64,000 nt of DNA from Larsenimonas salina (GTDB taxonomy: Bacteria; Pseudomonadota; Gammaproteobacteria; Pseudomonadales; Halomonadaceae), in contig NZ_JAMLJJ010000003.1 in the NCBI RefSeq assembly GCF_023736155.1, positions 124,001-188,000 on the forward strand. Reading direction: 5' to 3'. Position 1 is the stretch's first letter. Each line of letters starts with the position of its first letter. Below the pieces are notes generated by a model, which had not been told where the DNA came from, searched no databases, and worked only from the letters and a program-made list of their open reading frames with translations. Shown here piece by piece: positions 1-9,487 of the stretch. A program made the position numbers and the translations under genes.

Positions 1-624
1 GTCGAGTACGGCAAGGATCTACCGGGCCTGTCAAACCCCTTCGGGCGTGAGGACACCGGCTTCATGGAAGGCTGGACTGCCTTCTACTGGGCATGGTGGA
101 TCAGCTGGTCTCCGTTCGTCGGCATGTTCATCGCACGCGTCAGCCGTGGCCGTACGGTCCGTGAATTCCTGACCGCCGTATTGATCGTTCCGACCATCAT
201 CAGCGTGATCTGGATGACCGTTTTCGGTGGTACTGCCATCGAGCAGGTTGCAAGCGGCCTCAACGCGGTTGCCGATGCAACGCTCGAGCTGAAACTGTTC
301 GTCATGCTTCAGGATCTGCCGCTGACCACGATCACCTCACTGATCGGTATCACGCTGGTCATCGTGTTCTTCGTGACCTCGTCGGACTCCGGCTCGCTGG
401 TCATTGACTCCATCACTGCAGGAGGCAAGCTCGATGCGCCCGTGATTCAGCGTATCTTCTGGGCGGTTATCGAAGGCGCTGTCGCCATTGCCCTGCTACT
501 GGGTGGCGGTCTGACCGCACTTCAGGCCGCGGTGGTCTCTACCGGTTTCCCGTTCACGATCATCCTGCTGATCGCGTGTGTTGCGATCGTCAAGGGTCTT
601 CGCTCGGAGCCAAAGGCCGTCTGA
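1..624 (+). CDS. BCCT family compatible-solute transporter, C-terminal part
   Basis: This is a secondary transporter of the betaine/choline/carnitine family, which takes up quaternary-ammonium osmolytes with Na+ or H+ at the inner membrane. The frame is already open at base 1, so the N-terminal half lies outside the window and about 207 residues remain. The aromatic signature FYWAWWISWSPFVG followed by MFIARVSRGRTVREF is the most conserved stretch of the family (TM8 region). Further hydrophobic segments and a short basic tail follow. The tail is too short to judge osmosensing. A strong hairpin terminator lies 20 bp after the stop. The substrate cannot be told from this part. Confidence 0.93.
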   Translation, partial: VEYGKDLPGLSNPFGREDTGFMEGWTAFYWAWWISWSPFVGMFIARVSRGRTVREFLTAVLIVPTIISVIWMTVFGGTAIEQVASGLNAVADATLELKLFVMLQDLPLTTITSLIGITLVIVFFVTSSDSGSLVIDSITAGGKLDAPVIQRIFWAVIEGAVAIALLLGGGLTALQAAVVSTGFPFTIILLIACVAIVKGLRSEPKAV

Positions 625-643
625 TCACGGACAGCCATGCACT

Positions 644-674
644 AAAAAAGGCGACCGCAAGGTCGCCTTTTTTA
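644..674. terminator. Bidirectional rho-independent terminator
   Basis: A-tract, GGCGACC stem, GCAA tetraloop, GGTCGCC stem and T-tract. It lies between the stops of the convergent BCCT and exonuclease genes and can end both transcripts. Confidence 0.9.
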
Positions 675-717
675 TTTCCGTTTACCGCCTGCAAAATGCC
701 CGATCCAGAACGCGTCG

Positions 718-1440
718 TTAGCTCCAGAGCGTCTTGAGCGGCGTTTCCGGGCTATAGTGGGTAAGCACTTGTGCCTGCAGAAGCTCAGCAGTCGAGAGTG
801 CGTCGGTCAGCGCGTGATGGCCCTGATAGGCCGGCAGGTTGTATCTGAGCCGGCTTTCGTGGAGTCGAATTGACGCCGGCGGGCGCCCCATGAGCCGTCG
901 GATCCACACCCAGCGCCGTCGCCGGTGACGCCTTGCTTCCAGTGACATGGTATCGATCAGCGGAAACACCGCGCCCTCGCCAAGACGCTCGCGAATCGCG
1001 CCGTCCAAAAAGGGACGTTCGACGTGGCGATAATGCACCACCGGTAACCGACCCTTCATCACCGAAAGCACTTCCCCGAGCACATCGCCCAGATCAGGCG
1101 CGCCATCGATCTCGCTGTGCGTGATGTGGTGAAACGTCACCGACTCATTGCTCAACTGACGCCTCGGCGCCACCACCCAGTAGCGGCTTTCCTTCATCGG
1201 AATACGCGAGAGCGTGAATGGCACCAGACCAATACTTACGATGTCATGACGTCCCGCATCAAGACCGGTCGTCTCCAAATCAAACCCCACCATCGGCGTC
1301 TCGCCGATTGGCCGGTCGGGATCAAGCCGCATCTCGTGGAAAAACTGCTTGAGCATCGGGTGGCGAACGCGCTTGGCCCGGTCTTCTAGGTAATCCGGCC
1401 AGTTCGGCCGTTGACGCGACTTCCAGTGCGGCAACCTCAT
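718..1440 (-). CDS. DEDDh-family 3'-5' exonuclease (DnaQ/epsilon-like)
   Basis: A 240-residue exonuclease of the DNA polymerase III epsilon type. Exo I is GFDLETTGLD with D54 and E56. Exo III is HHALTDA with H208 and D213. Exo II reads HYRHVERPFL at about 136-145, where the usual pattern is H-N-x-x-F-D-x-x-F-L, so the metal-binding Asp is replaced by Glu141 and the Asn by Tyr. An acidic residue remains, so activity is plausible but not certain. The start ATG overlaps the stop of the upstream DUF294 gene as ATGA, which suggests translational coupling. This exonuclease is commonly found next to cNMP/CBS/DUF294 proteins in gammaproteobacteria. The DNA or RNA substrate is unknown. Confidence 0.85.
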   Translation of the reverse strand: MRLPHWKSRQRPNWPDYLEDRAKRVRHPMLKQFFHEMRLDPDRPIGETPMVGFDLETTGLDAGRHDIVSIGLVPFTLSRIPMKESRYWVVAPRRQLSNESVTFHHITHSEIDGAPDLGDVLGEVLSVMKGRLPVVHYRHVERPFLDGAIRERLGEGAVFPLIDTMSLEARRHRRRRWVWIRRLMGRPPASIRLHESRLRYNLPAYQGHHALTDALSTAELLQAQVLTHYSPETPLKTLWS

Positions 1441-3365
1441 GTCGAACGCCCCTTGCGCTTGCGCTCGGCGTCCGGCGGCATCGGGTAGCGAAACGCCAGA
1501 AAGCGCTGCGCGTTGTTGAGCACTTCAAATGCCTCTTTCAAATGATGACGCTCACGGCTCGAAACTTTATCCGGCATGACGTTGTTGTCCGGTTCCTGAT
1601 CGGTTTCGATGTCCATCGCCTGGTGGCGAATGCGTACCATCGACAGGAACTCGAACGCGTAGCGCAGCTTGTCGTTAACGCCTTCGGCCAGAAGCTGAGT
1701 CTTGTTAATGTCGTCCAGGCGCAGGAAGGTGTTCTGGGCCTTGGAGCCACAGGCAAGCGCATGTACTCGGACCAGATCGACCAGCGGCGCGGTGCCGCGG
1801 CGCTTGATGTTGATGGAGTTCTTGTGCTCGCCATCCTTTTCGACCACAAACGTTCGGAAGAACCCGAGCGGGGGCGTGCGTCCGAGCGCGTTGCGGGCCA
1901 TAGCCGCCAGAAAAAGTGGCCGGTGCGGCGCGCGCTCGGCAATCAGTTCCTGCAGCGGCTCGACCAGTCGATTCTCGCCATAGACACAGGTCAGATCGAA
2001 GAAGATGTTGCTGTGAAGCAGGTGCTCGGGCTTAGGGTCATCCATCCAGTCGTTGAAGTACGACTTCCAGACCGACAGCGGCTGACGCCAGCGCGGGTTG
2101 CTTGCCATGATGCCGCCCTTACAGCGCGCATAGCCGCACGCGGCCATACCCTCGCGGACGAATACCGCCAACTGCTCGAAGTAACGATCGTGGGTGTCGA
2201 AGTCGAACGCATCATCAACCACCAGCGCATGGTCCTGGTCGGCGTTGATGGTCGGCTCGTCTCGGGCCATGGAGCCAAGCACCATGAACGCGTACGGCAC
2301 CGGAGGTGCACCGAGCTCCTCTTCGCCCAGCTCAAGTAGACGCCTTATGATACTGCGCCCAATCGTTGCAAGCGCCCGACCGATCATCTCTGAATTGGCG
2401 CCATCGTTGACCAGCCGAACGAAGGACTGGCGTACCTCGCTGCTTAAGCGGGCGAGCCCGTCCACACTGGCCTGATGGTAGATGTTGCTGACCAGATAGA
2501 GGCTGCTGTGGGTTTCGTAGCGCACGATGTCTGAGAGCTGCACGATGCCCATCGGTCGCCGCCGATACAGCACCGGCAGGTGCTGCACGTTGTTTCGAAG
2601 CATCGTCAGCATGGCCTCGTACACCGACTCATCCGACTGCACCGTGACCAGCCGGGTCGACATGACCTCGCCCACGGGCGTTTGGGGGTCGATACCATCG
2701 GCCACCACACGCGTGCAGCAATCGCGGTCGGTCAACATGCCGACCAGATGCCAGTAGTGCTCGTCCTGTCCCTCGAAGGTGGTCGCGTCCATATCGGTGG
2801 TCGGGTCGATCACCAGAAGCGACGTCGTGCTGTATTCGCGCATTTGCTGGGCGGCGGTCTGAAGCGGCGTGGTGCTTTCAACCATCACCGGGCGGCGAAC
2901 CACCAGGCGACGAACGCGCGTGGTCAACAGACTGCTTTCACGGTGGTACTGCTCGACCCGGGTTTTGAGCCGCCGGCCGCCGGCCTCAACGAACTCGGAA
3001 AAATCGTCGTCTTCGTCGCACAGCTCCTGAATCAGCGCCTTGGGGAAGAAATAGATCAGCGAGTCTTCAAGCGTATGTGCGCTGTAGCGCGCAGGTCGCC
3101 CTCTGAGCATATCTACATAGCCGAAGATGTCGCCCTCCTCGAGCCGATTGAACAGATGGCCACTGCGCCGTTTGACCTCGACAGCACCGCTTCGGATATA
3201 GCGCAGCTCCGTGAGCTCTTCCCCGGTCTCGAACAGCGTCGATCCAGCCGGAAAGTACTGAATTTCGACCTCGGTGGCCAAGCGGTCGAGCCACTCATCG
3301 GCAAGATCTTCAAAAGGGGCAAATTGCGAGAGGTGCTCGCGACTTTCCAACTGCTCGATACTCAT
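1437..3365 (-). CDS. cNMP-binding, CBS-pair and DUF294 nucleotidyltransferase-like signalling protein
   Basis: A 642-residue cytosolic protein with three modules. A cyclic-nucleotide-binding fold covers about residues 20-135, starting with PAGSTLFETGEE. A CBS pair covers about 155-290, typical for adenosyl ligands. From about 340 there is a DUF294 putative nucleotidyltransferase, with GSMARDE at 364-370 and D376-x-D378, followed by the DUF294 C-terminal helical domain (about 490-630). The GS and DxD pattern matches GlnD-like nucleotidyltransferases, so the metal-binding residues look intact. No substrate is established for this architecture that I know of. It forms a two-gene operon with the downstream exonuclease. 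Confidence 0.88.
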   Translation of the reverse strand: MSIEQLESREHLSQFAPFEDLADEWLDRLATEVEIQYFPAGSTLFETGEELTELRYIRSGAVEVKRRSGHLFNRLEEGDIFGYVDMLRGRPARYSAHTLEDSLIYFFPKALIQELCDEDDDFSEFVEAGGRRLKTRVEQYHRESSLLTTRVRRLVVRRPVMVESTTPLQTAAQQMREYSTTSLLVIDPTTDMDATTFEGQDEHYWHLVGMLTDRDCCTRVVADGIDPQTPVGEVMSTRLVTVQSDESVYEAMLTMLRNNVQHLPVLYRRRPMGIVQLSDIVRYETHSSLYLVSNIYHQASVDGLARLSSEVRQSFVRLVNDGANSEMIGRALATIGRSIIRRLLELGEEELGAPPVPYAFMVLGSMARDEPTINADQDHALVVDDAFDFDTHDRYFEQLAVFVREGMAACGYARCKGGIMASNPRWRQPLSVWKSYFNDWMDDPKPEHLLHSNIFFDLTCVYGENRLVEPLQELIAERAPHRPLFLAAMARNALGRTPPLGFFRTFVVEKDGEHKNSINIKRRGTAPLVDLVRVHALACGSKAQNTFLRLDDINKTQLLAEGVNDKLRYAFEFLSMVRIRHQAMDIETDQEPDNNVMPDKVSSRERHHLKEAFEVLNNAQRFLAFRYPMPPDAERKRKGRST

Positions 3366-3492
3366 AGGACCGCCTCTGCGCTGTCATCATTGTAAGGCTT
3401 TGCCGGGCTGAAAAAGAGGTAAGGATATGCATCTTAGGGTGCCACCGGCACGGGTGCAGATCGATGCAACACCTTAAACGCCACTAACAAAA

Positions 3493-3514
3493 TCAGGGGC
3501 CCGAAGGCCCCTGA
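3493..3514 (-). terminator. Terminator of the CsbD gene
   Basis: Perfect 9-bp stem (TCAGGGGCC/GGCCCCTGA) with a four-base loop. On the minus strand it is followed by a short T-tract and lies 60 bp after the CsbD stop. Confidence 0.7.
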
Positions 3515-3572
3515 AAACGTATCACACTCGATACACCGTGCTGCAGTCATTGTGGGCTGCAGCAACAGTTGT

Positions 3573-3773
3573 TTAGTGCTTGCTGGAATCCGTGACGTTG
3601 TCGACGGCGTCCTTGACGTTGCCTTTCGCTTTCTTGGCATCGCCCTTGGAGCTCTGGGCTTCGCCCTCGGCCTGGGTCTCGTGATCGTCGGTTGCCTTGC
3701 CAAGCGCTTCTTTCGCTTTGCCGGTTGCCTTGTCGATCATGCCTTCGGCTTTATCCGTTTTGGAATCTTTCAT
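3573..3773 (-). CDS. CsbD family stress protein
   Basis: A 66-residue, highly charged, Lys/Ala/Asp-rich cytosolic protein with the CsbD pattern DKAEGMIDKATGKAKEALGK near the N-terminus. CsbD proteins accumulate under general stress in many bacteria; their biochemical role is not settled. No transmembrane segment or signal peptide is visible. It is monocistronic, with its own hairpin terminator. A purine-rich ribosome site (GGAGGTG) lies just before the ATG. Confidence 0.92.
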   Translation of the reverse strand: MKDSKTDKAEGMIDKATGKAKEALGKATDDHETQAEGEAQSSKGDAKKAKGNVKDAVDNVTDSSKH

Positions 3774-3931
3774 GACTCACCTCCATTGTGGTGTCTAAAT
3801 CGGTACGTCAATGAGCGTGCCGATCATTCTGCTGCGCGCTTGCGGCAGATGCTTATAGCGTAGAAGTCATGTGCGCGCTCAGCCAAGAATCTTTAGTCAC
3901 ATGGTTAATAAAATCGTGACACCGCAGGCGC

Positions 3932-4066
3932 TCATCGCGTGCGCCGGCAGCGCTCGGAGCAGTAGATGACGTTCTCCCAGTCCTTTGCCCATTTCTTGCG
4001 CCAGGCAAAGGGCCGACCACAGACCGGGCAGGTCTTGGTCGGCAGGTTGGGCTTTTTGTGCGCCAT
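3932..4066 (-). CDS. DUF2256 zinc-ribbon-like small protein
   Basis: A 44-residue ORF running from ATG at 4066 to TGA at 3932. It starts [20 protein letters not shown] and continues with [19 protein letters not shown]. Two Cys pairs (CPVC and CSERC) form a probable zinc knuckle. This is the DUF2256 pattern; the function is unknown. It begins 5 bp after the poxB stop and is almost certainly co-transcribed with it. The gene is short and basic and has no membrane segment. Confidence 0.85.
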   Translation of the reverse strand: MAHKKPNLPTKTCPVCGRPFAWRKKWAKDWENVIYCSERCRRTR

Positions 4067-4071
4067 CGGCG

Positions 4072-5784
4072 TCAGCGCTTGAAGAAGTTCGTATTGACCA
4101 GATCAAGCACGTCGTCCATGCGTCCGTTGAGCATCGCCTTGGTGGAATAAAGCGCGGTGGAGGCAATTTGACCCGGCTCGATCTTCGGCGGCATCACAAG
4201 CTCCATCCGGTTGACCTTCACATCCAAAATACCCGGGCCGTCGTGATCGAGAAGCTCACGCATCGCGCCATCAAGGTCGTGCTTGTGTTCGACCTTTTTG
4301 CCCCACAGCCCGACCGCGCGGGCAACTTCACCGAAATCCGGGTTTTCAAGGTCGGTGAACGCATCCAAAAGCCCCTCGACCTTCTGCTCGATCTCGACAA
4401 AGCCCAGCGAGCTATTGTTGAACACCACCAGCTTCACCGGCAGCTTCAACTGCTTGAGCGTCAATAGATCCCCCATCAGCATGCTCATGCCGCCATCACC
4501 ACACATCGCAATGACTTCGCGCCCCGGATAGGCCGCCTGCACACCAAGCGCCTGGGGATAGGCGTTGGCCATGGTGCCGTGCACCAGACTCGACAGCGTC
4601 CGCCGCTTGCCGTTGACCTCGATATGACGCAGCAGCCACACCATGGGGCTGCCGCCGTCGGCGGTGAACACCGCGTCTTCGCTCGCATTGCGGTTGATCG
4701 CAAGCGCCAGCTCCTGCGGATGAATCAGCTCGTCGTCTTTCGAGGTGTGGGTCGCGTGGGCGCGGGACTTCTTGTAGGTCTCGCGGCACTTTTCGAGCCA
4801 GTGCGTATCCGGTTTTTCGTCCACCATCATCGCAAGCGCCTGACAGGTATCGCGCACCGTGCCGACCAGGCCGATGTCGACCGGGTGACGCTTGCCGATC
4901 TGCTCGGCATTGATATCGACCTGAATGATGGTGGCCTTGTCGGGATAGAACTGGGTCCAGGCAAAGTTGCACCCAAGCAGCAGCAGCACGTCGCAATCGG
5001 CCACGGCGTGGTAGCCGCCTTCCAGACCGAATACGCCGGTCATGCCGACCTCGAACGGGTTGTCGTATTCGATGAAATCCTTGGCGCGGGACGTCCAGGC
5101 CACCGGCGCATTGAGCTTGGCCGCCAGCGCCAGCACGTCGTCACGGGCGTGCTCACAGCCAAAGCCTGCGTAGATCGAGATTTTCTTGCCGGCCTTGATC
5201 GCCTCCAGCACCGGTACGAACTCTTCGGCGCTCGGGCGGATGATCGGATTAAAGCGCTGGGCGCGGTAGGGAAGGTCGTTCTCGGGCGTTTGCGTGAAGA
5301 GGTCCCCCGGCACGATCAAGACCGCAACGCCCCGGGAATTGAGCGCAGCCTGCGCCGCCATCGCCGCCATGCGCCGGGCCTGGTTGGGGTTGGTCAGCGT
5401 CTCGCAGAACACGCTGTACTGTTCATAGATCGGTTTTTGATCCACATCCTGCGGAAAGCCGACGCCGGCCTCGCTGGTCGGAATCTGTGAGGCAATGAAC
5501 ACCACCGGTGCATTGCTTCGATGCGCGTCAAACAGGCCATTGACGAAATGCAGGCTACCCGGCCCACAGGTTCCGGCGCACAGCGACAGTTCGCCAGTGA
5601 TCATCGATTCCCCGCCGGCGGCAAATCCACCGACCTCCTCGTGGCGAACATGCACCCACTCAAGCTCTGCGCGACGCATCGCGTCGGTCAGCTGATTGAT
5701 GGTATCCCCCACCACGCCGTAACAGCGCTTCGCCCCGGCATCCATCAGGGTTTCGGTGATGATTTCGGCCACATTCTGGCTCAT
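4072..5784 (-). CDS. poxB: Pyruvate oxidase / ubiquinone-dependent pyruvate dehydrogenase
   Basis: A 570-residue TPP/FAD enzyme close to the length of E. coli PoxB (572). It decarboxylates pyruvate to acetate and CO2 and passes electrons to ubiquinone at the membrane. The catalytic glutamate lies in [14 protein letters not shown] near residue 50. The TPP-binding motif starts at GDGG 429-432 and ends at NN 456-457. [14 protein letters not shown] at about 71-84 is typical of the family. The C-terminal end is Lys/Arg-containing, as expected for a membrane-docking tail, but I cannot prove lipid activation. Acetolactate synthase is less likely given the close PoxB likeness throughout. The DUF2256 gene follows directly. 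Confidence 0.9.
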   Translation of the reverse strand: MSQNVAEIITETLMDAGAKRCYGVVGDTINQLTDAMRRAELEWVHVRHEEVGGFAAGGESMITGELSLCAGTCGPGSLHFVNGLFDAHRSNAPVVFIASQIPTSEAGVGFPQDVDQKPIYEQYSVFCETLTNPNQARRMAAMAAQAALNSRGVAVLIVPGDLFTQTPENDLPYRAQRFNPIIRPSAEEFVPVLEAIKAGKKISIYAGFGCEHARDDVLALAAKLNAPVAWTSRAKDFIEYDNPFEVGMTGVFGLEGGYHAVADCDVLLLLGCNFAWTQFYPDKATIIQVDINAEQIGKRHPVDIGLVGTVRDTCQALAMMVDEKPDTHWLEKCRETYKKSRAHATHTSKDDELIHPQELALAINRNASEDAVFTADGGSPMVWLLRHIEVNGKRRTLSSLVHGTMANAYPQALGVQAAYPGREVIAMCGDGGMSMLMGDLLTLKQLKLPVKLVVFNNSSLGFVEIEQKVEGLLDAFTDLENPDFGEVARAVGLWGKKVEHKHDLDGAMRELLDHDGPGILDVKVNRMELVMPPKIEPGQIASTALYSTKAMLNGRMDDVLDLVNTNFFKR

Positions 5785-5942
5785 GATACGACTCCTTTCG
5801 CGTCACTCGATGTCCCTGGCTAAGACCAAGGTCTGTGGCTAAAGGTAGTTGGCATCACAGATAAGCCCAAACTTAAGACAAGCGCGATGCGATACTCCAG
5901 GCGCTACATGTGCGCAAGCTTCCAAAAAAGGCGGAATCGACC

Positions 5943-7151
5943 ATGGCCGCACTGTCTTTGAAAACACTGTCTTTGAAAACACTGTCTTTGAAAAAACTGC
6001 CCCTGAAAACGCTGGCCCGAAAGATGCTGGCCGCTGTGGTGGTTACCGCGGTTGCGGCGCTCGCCCTGGCACTCTCGGCCCCGAAAACCCCGTTTGCCGA
6101 CCAACTGGTGCGGGTGTCGGTCCACCAGGCGCTGCCGCCGGACATCGCTCGCGCGCTCGATTCGGAAAGCCAGGCGCTGAACCGTCTCTTTCTGGCCTAC
6201 AGCAGCGACGAAGCCCTGACGCTTGCCGCCCGCCGCGCCATGCTCAAGCACCCACAGATGGCCCCCTCGGTGCTGATCGAACACGGCCTCGACCCCGACT
6301 TCCAACGCGCGCTTGACCGCCTTGGCGCGGATACGGTGGTGCCGGTGCATTACTTCGAAACCAACGACCTGCCACTGGTCAACGCCCAGCTCTGGGCCGC
6401 CGACAAGGCAGAGACCTGGTCGACGTCGCTTATGAGCTGGTGGGAAGACGACGCCGACACGGACACTCTTTCCCCGAACGTGCCCGAGTCTGCGCATGAA
6501 TCTGAATCTGAATCTGAGCCTCAGTCTGCGCGCACCTCGGACGAGAGCGCACCGGTCTCGCCCACGGCGCGGGCAACGCTTGCAATCGCACTGCTGAACC
6601 GTCAGGGCTACCGCTTTCTGGATCAGTTCGTGGTCGATAAAAACGGCGCGGCGCACTGGCTTCAGGGGGAGCGCACCCTGAGCGTACTGTCGGACTTCTT
6701 TACCGGCGGGCTTCGAGGGCTCGAGCGCAAGGCCCAAAGCGATCACGCCATCGGGGGCTGGGACATCGCCTCGGCCGGGCTCGACGTCCTGGTGATCGCA
6801 AGCACCGTCAAGGCCGTTCGCGCCGGCGCCGCCCTTCGCGCCGAACGGGCAGGCCAGAGCGCACGCGCAACGACTGCCGTCGAGCGCCGAGCGCTCCTTG
6901 CCGGCGCAGCGCGCGGTGTGGCCGGCTCACGCACCGCGCGCTGGCTGGTGTATGGCAGTACCGCGTGGTTGGTCGTCACCCACCCCTCTCTTATAAGCGC
7001 GCTCGGCACCAGCCTGGCAATACTGACCGGCCTGCCCGCCTGGTTCGTGCAGGCTCTTGTGTGGCTTTTGGTGCTTTGGCCCGTTTTATGGTTATTGGCG
7101 CTCGCCTTGCGTCCGCTTATGGCCTTGGCGCACGGGGTACGCCGCGCCTGA
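5943..7151 (+). CDS. Unrecognised membrane protein with N-terminal pentapeptide repeat
   Basis: About 402 residues from the ATG at 5943, which has a good ribosome site (AAGGCGGA); an in-frame GTG at 5910 is the alternative. The N-terminus carries four LSLKT-like pentads encoded by a 15-bp tandem repeat, then a transmembrane segment (MLAAVVVTAVAALALALSA). The middle is a soluble region with a Ser/Glu-rich linker around residues 180-205. The C-terminus has two or three hydrophobic segments (WLVYGSTAWLVV, FVQALVWLLVLWPVLWLLA). I recognise no family. The topology suggests a large periplasmic or cytosolic central domain between membrane anchors. It stands alone between poxB and the siderophore locus. 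Confidence 0.7.
   Translation: MAALSLKTLSLKTLSLKKLPLKTLARKMLAAVVVTAVAALALALSAPKTPFADQLVRVSVHQALPPDIARALDSESQALNRLFLAYSSDEALTLAARRAMLKHPQMAPSVLIEHGLDPDFQRALDRLGADTVVPVHYFETNDLPLVNAQLWAADKAETWSTSLMSWWEDDADTDTLSPNVPESAHESESESEPQSARTSDESAPVSPTARATLAIALLNRQGYRFLDQFVVDKNGAAHWLQGERTLSVLSDFFTGGLRGLERKAQSDHAIGGWDIASAGLDVLVIASTVKAVRAGAALRAERAGQSARATTAVERRALLAGAARGVAGSRTARWLVYGSTAWLVVTHPSLISALGTSLAILTGLPAWFVQALVWLLVLWPVLWLLALALRPLMALAHGVRRA
5951..6010 (+). repeat. 15-bp tandem repeat, four copies
   Basis: Unit ACTGTCTTTGAAAAC. Copies at 5951, 5966 and 5981 are near identical and that at 5996 is degenerate. It is in frame, giving LSLKT pentads that lengthen the basic N-terminus of the membrane protein. 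Confidence 0.95.
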
Positions 7152-7217
7152 ACCTCACCTTTTAAAAAACGCAAGAAAAGTGCAAGCAGCCTTCCCAATT
7201 CTTGCACATACGTGTAA

Positions 7218-7232
7218 TGATAAGGATTGTCA
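7218..7232 (+). promoter_or_regulatory. Fur box upstream of the siderophore locus
   Basis: TGATAAGGATTGTCA matches the 7-1-7 Fur consensus TGATAATNATTATCA at 12 of 14 defined positions. It sits about 85 bp before the receptor start in an AT-rich stretch (7210-7265), a typical place for iron repression. No other equally good box is seen inside the locus. Confidence 0.85.
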
Positions 7233-7316
7233 TTAACATTAGTTAATCAAAATTATAACTATTAACGAGGCGCGTTCGTTTACGCCCCGCCACTATAAAA
7301 AGGAAGAAACAGGGCT

Positions 7317-9419
7317 ATGCAGTTTTCGAAGGTAGCGGGCATTGCGCCCATCGTTTTTGCATGTATGTCGGGTTACGCAACGGCTCAGGATACAGCCGAC
7401 CCGGAATCCATGGTCGTTACAGCCACCCGAACCGGCGCGGATAAGGACGACTCTCCCCAGGTCATTCGCATCATCAGCCACGAAGAGATTCAAAAGCAGC
7501 AGAGCTTCACCTCGGATTCCTCGGAGATCCTGAGCAATCTGCTGCCTGGCTACTCGCCACCGCGTCAGAAGATGTCGGGCAGCGGTGAAACGCTTCGGGG
7601 CCGCACCCCACTGATCATGATCGACGGCATTCCGCAGTCGAACCCGCTGCGCCCGACCGGGCGTGAGCTCCACAGCATCGATTTCGCGATGGTCGATCAC
7701 ATCGAAGTGATCAAGGGCGCCAATGCGACCAACGGCCTCGGGGCCACCGGCGGAGTGATCAACATCATCACCAAGCGCCCGGCGCCGGAGTCGTTCGTTC
7801 AGCACGTGCGTGTCGAGGCCTCGACCCCGACCTCGCAGTTGAAATCCGAGACCATGGGCTACAAGACCACCTACGGCGTCAGCGGCAACACCGGCAAGCT
7901 CGACTACGTGTTCTCGCTTGGGTATCAGGATCAAGGCATGTACGTCGACGGGGACGGCGACAACATCGGCGTCGACAACACCCAGGGCGATCTGATGGAC
8001 TCGCGCAGCTACGACATGCTGGCGAAGGGGTCTTACTGGTTCAACGACGACCAGCGGCTGCAACTGAGCGTCAATCACTACACCGTGCGCGGCAACGATG
8101 ACTACACGAGTGTCGACGGTGACCGCGACCGCGGCATCAAGACCACCTCCCGGCGCGGCAACCCACCGGGCGAGGCCCCATACAACAAGGTCTGGACCAC
8201 TGGCCTGACCTATGACGACTACGACCTCGCCGGCATGCACCTGAACACGCTGCTGTTCTATCAGGACTTCAAGGGCCTGTTCGGGGCGACCAATTCCAGC
8301 TCGTTCCAGGACCCGAGCATCGCCCCGGACGGCGAACTCTATGATCAGTCCATGGCGCGAACCCAGAAGTACGGCCTCAAATCGTCACTGACCAAGAATG
8401 ACCTGTGGGATGACCGCATCACCCTGACCGCCGGCTTCGACGTCATGGTCGACCGTTCCGAGCAGTCGCTGTATCGCACGAACCGCACCTACGTGCCTGA
8501 AATCGAATACACCGACGTCTCGCCCTTCGTTCAGGTCGATGTCACCCCGATCGAGTCGCTGACGCTTTCCGCCGGTGCCCGCTACGAGTACGCCGACCTC
8601 GACGTCGACGACTACCAGACCGTTGCCGGGCGTGGGGGAGTCAATGTCGAGGGCGGTTCCAGAAGCTTCGAGGAAACGCTCTATAACGCCGGCATCGTCT
8701 GGCGCCCGATCGACAACTGGAGTCTGTTTGCCAACTACTCCGAAGGCTTCTCGGTGCCGGACGTCGGCCGCGCGCTTCGTGGCATCAGCTCGCCCAACCA
8801 GTCGGTCGACAGCGTCGAGAACCTGCGCCCGCTGGTGACCGACAACGTCGAAACCGGCGTTCGCTACGACGATGGCCGCCTCGACGCCGGGCTCAGTTAC
8901 TACGTCTCGACCTCCGATTTCGGCTCCCGCCTGATCGAAGTCGACGACGCCTTCCTGATGCAGCGTCAGGAAACCAAGATTGATGGGATTGAGGCATCGG
9001 TTGGCTATCAGTTCACACCGGCGCATCACGGCTCGCTTGCCTACTCACACATTCGCGGCCGCTACGACAGCGACAACAACGGCACGCTCGATTCCGACCT
9101 CGACGGCCTGAACGTGGCGCCGGATCGTCTGATCGCGAGCTGGTCGGCCCAGTGGACGCCGAAGTGGTCGAGCTTCGTTCAGGCCAACCACGCCTTTGAC
9201 GAGGACTACGACGGCGACGAGCAGGACTTCAACGGCTACACCCTGGTCGACGCCGCCGTGAGCCGCAAACTGCCGGTCGGCACGCTCAGCGTCGGCATCT
9301 CGAACCTGTTCGATAAGCAGTACATCACCTACTACTCGCAAAGCGCCCTGGTCAACGACTCGCGCTACTTCGCCGGGCGCGGACGCACGCTGACCGTCGG
9401 TTACAGAGCGGATTTCTAA
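7317..9419 (+). CDS. TonB-dependent ferric siderophore receptor
   Basis: A 700-residue outer-membrane receptor. A signal peptide ends near ATAQ (residue 24), followed by the TonB-box-like SMVVTATR. The plug domain (about 40-155) includes LRGRTPLIMIDGIPQSN and GLGATGGVINIITKRP. The beta-barrel ends in YRADF, with the terminal aromatic expected for BAM insertion. There is no N-terminal STN signalling domain, so it should not act through a FecI/FecR pair. It is the first gene behind the Fur box and lies directly before the synthetase operon, so import of the siderophore made here is the natural assignment. Confidence 0.93.
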   Translation: MQFSKVAGIAPIVFACMSGYATAQDTADPESMVVTATRTGADKDDSPQVIRIISHEEIQKQQSFTSDSSEILSNLLPGYSPPRQKMSGSGETLRGRTPLIMIDGIPQSNPLRPTGRELHSIDFAMVDHIEVIKGANATNGLGATGGVINIITKRPAPESFVQHVRVEASTPTSQLKSETMGYKTTYGVSGNTGKLDYVFSLGYQDQGMYVDGDGDNIGVDNTQGDLMDSRSYDMLAKGSYWFNDDQRLQLSVNHYTVRGNDDYTSVDGDRDRGIKTTSRRGNPPGEAPYNKVWTTGLTYDDYDLAGMHLNTLLFYQDFKGLFGATNSSSFQDPSIAPDGELYDQSMARTQKYGLKSSLTKNDLWDDRITLTAGFDVMVDRSEQSLYRTNRTYVPEIEYTDVSPFVQVDVTPIESLTLSAGARYEYADLDVDDYQTVAGRGGVNVEGGSRSFEETLYNAGIVWRPIDNWSLFANYSEGFSVPDVGRALRGISSPNQSVDSVENLRPLVTDNVETGVRYDDGRLDAGLSYYVSTSDFGSRLIEVDDAFLMQRQETKIDGIEASVGYQFTPAHHGSLAYSHIRGRYDSDNNGTLDSDLDGLNVAPDRLIASWSAQWTPKWSSFVQANHAFDEDYDGDEQDFNGYTLVDAAVSRKLPVGTLSVGISNLFDKQYITYYSQSALVNDSRYFAGRGRTLTVGYRADF

Positions 9420-9454
9420 GCGCCTCCCGGCACCGGTCTCGTACCCGGTGCCCG

Positions 9455-9487
9455 GTCGAGGTCAGCGACCACACCGCTGACCTCGAC
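9455..9487. repeat. Perfect 13-bp inverted repeat between receptor and biosynthesis genes
   Basis: GTCGAGGTCAGCG and its exact complement are separated by 7 bases, 36 bp after the receptor stop. No T-tract follows, so it is not a classic terminator. As RNA it would make a very stable hairpin that could protect the receptor mRNA 3' end or reduce read-through. Confidence 0.85.

Noticed and set aside
9455-9487. Rho-independent terminator after the receptor gene
   Set aside because: The stem is perfect but no T-tract follows on either strand; kept as an inverted repeat only.
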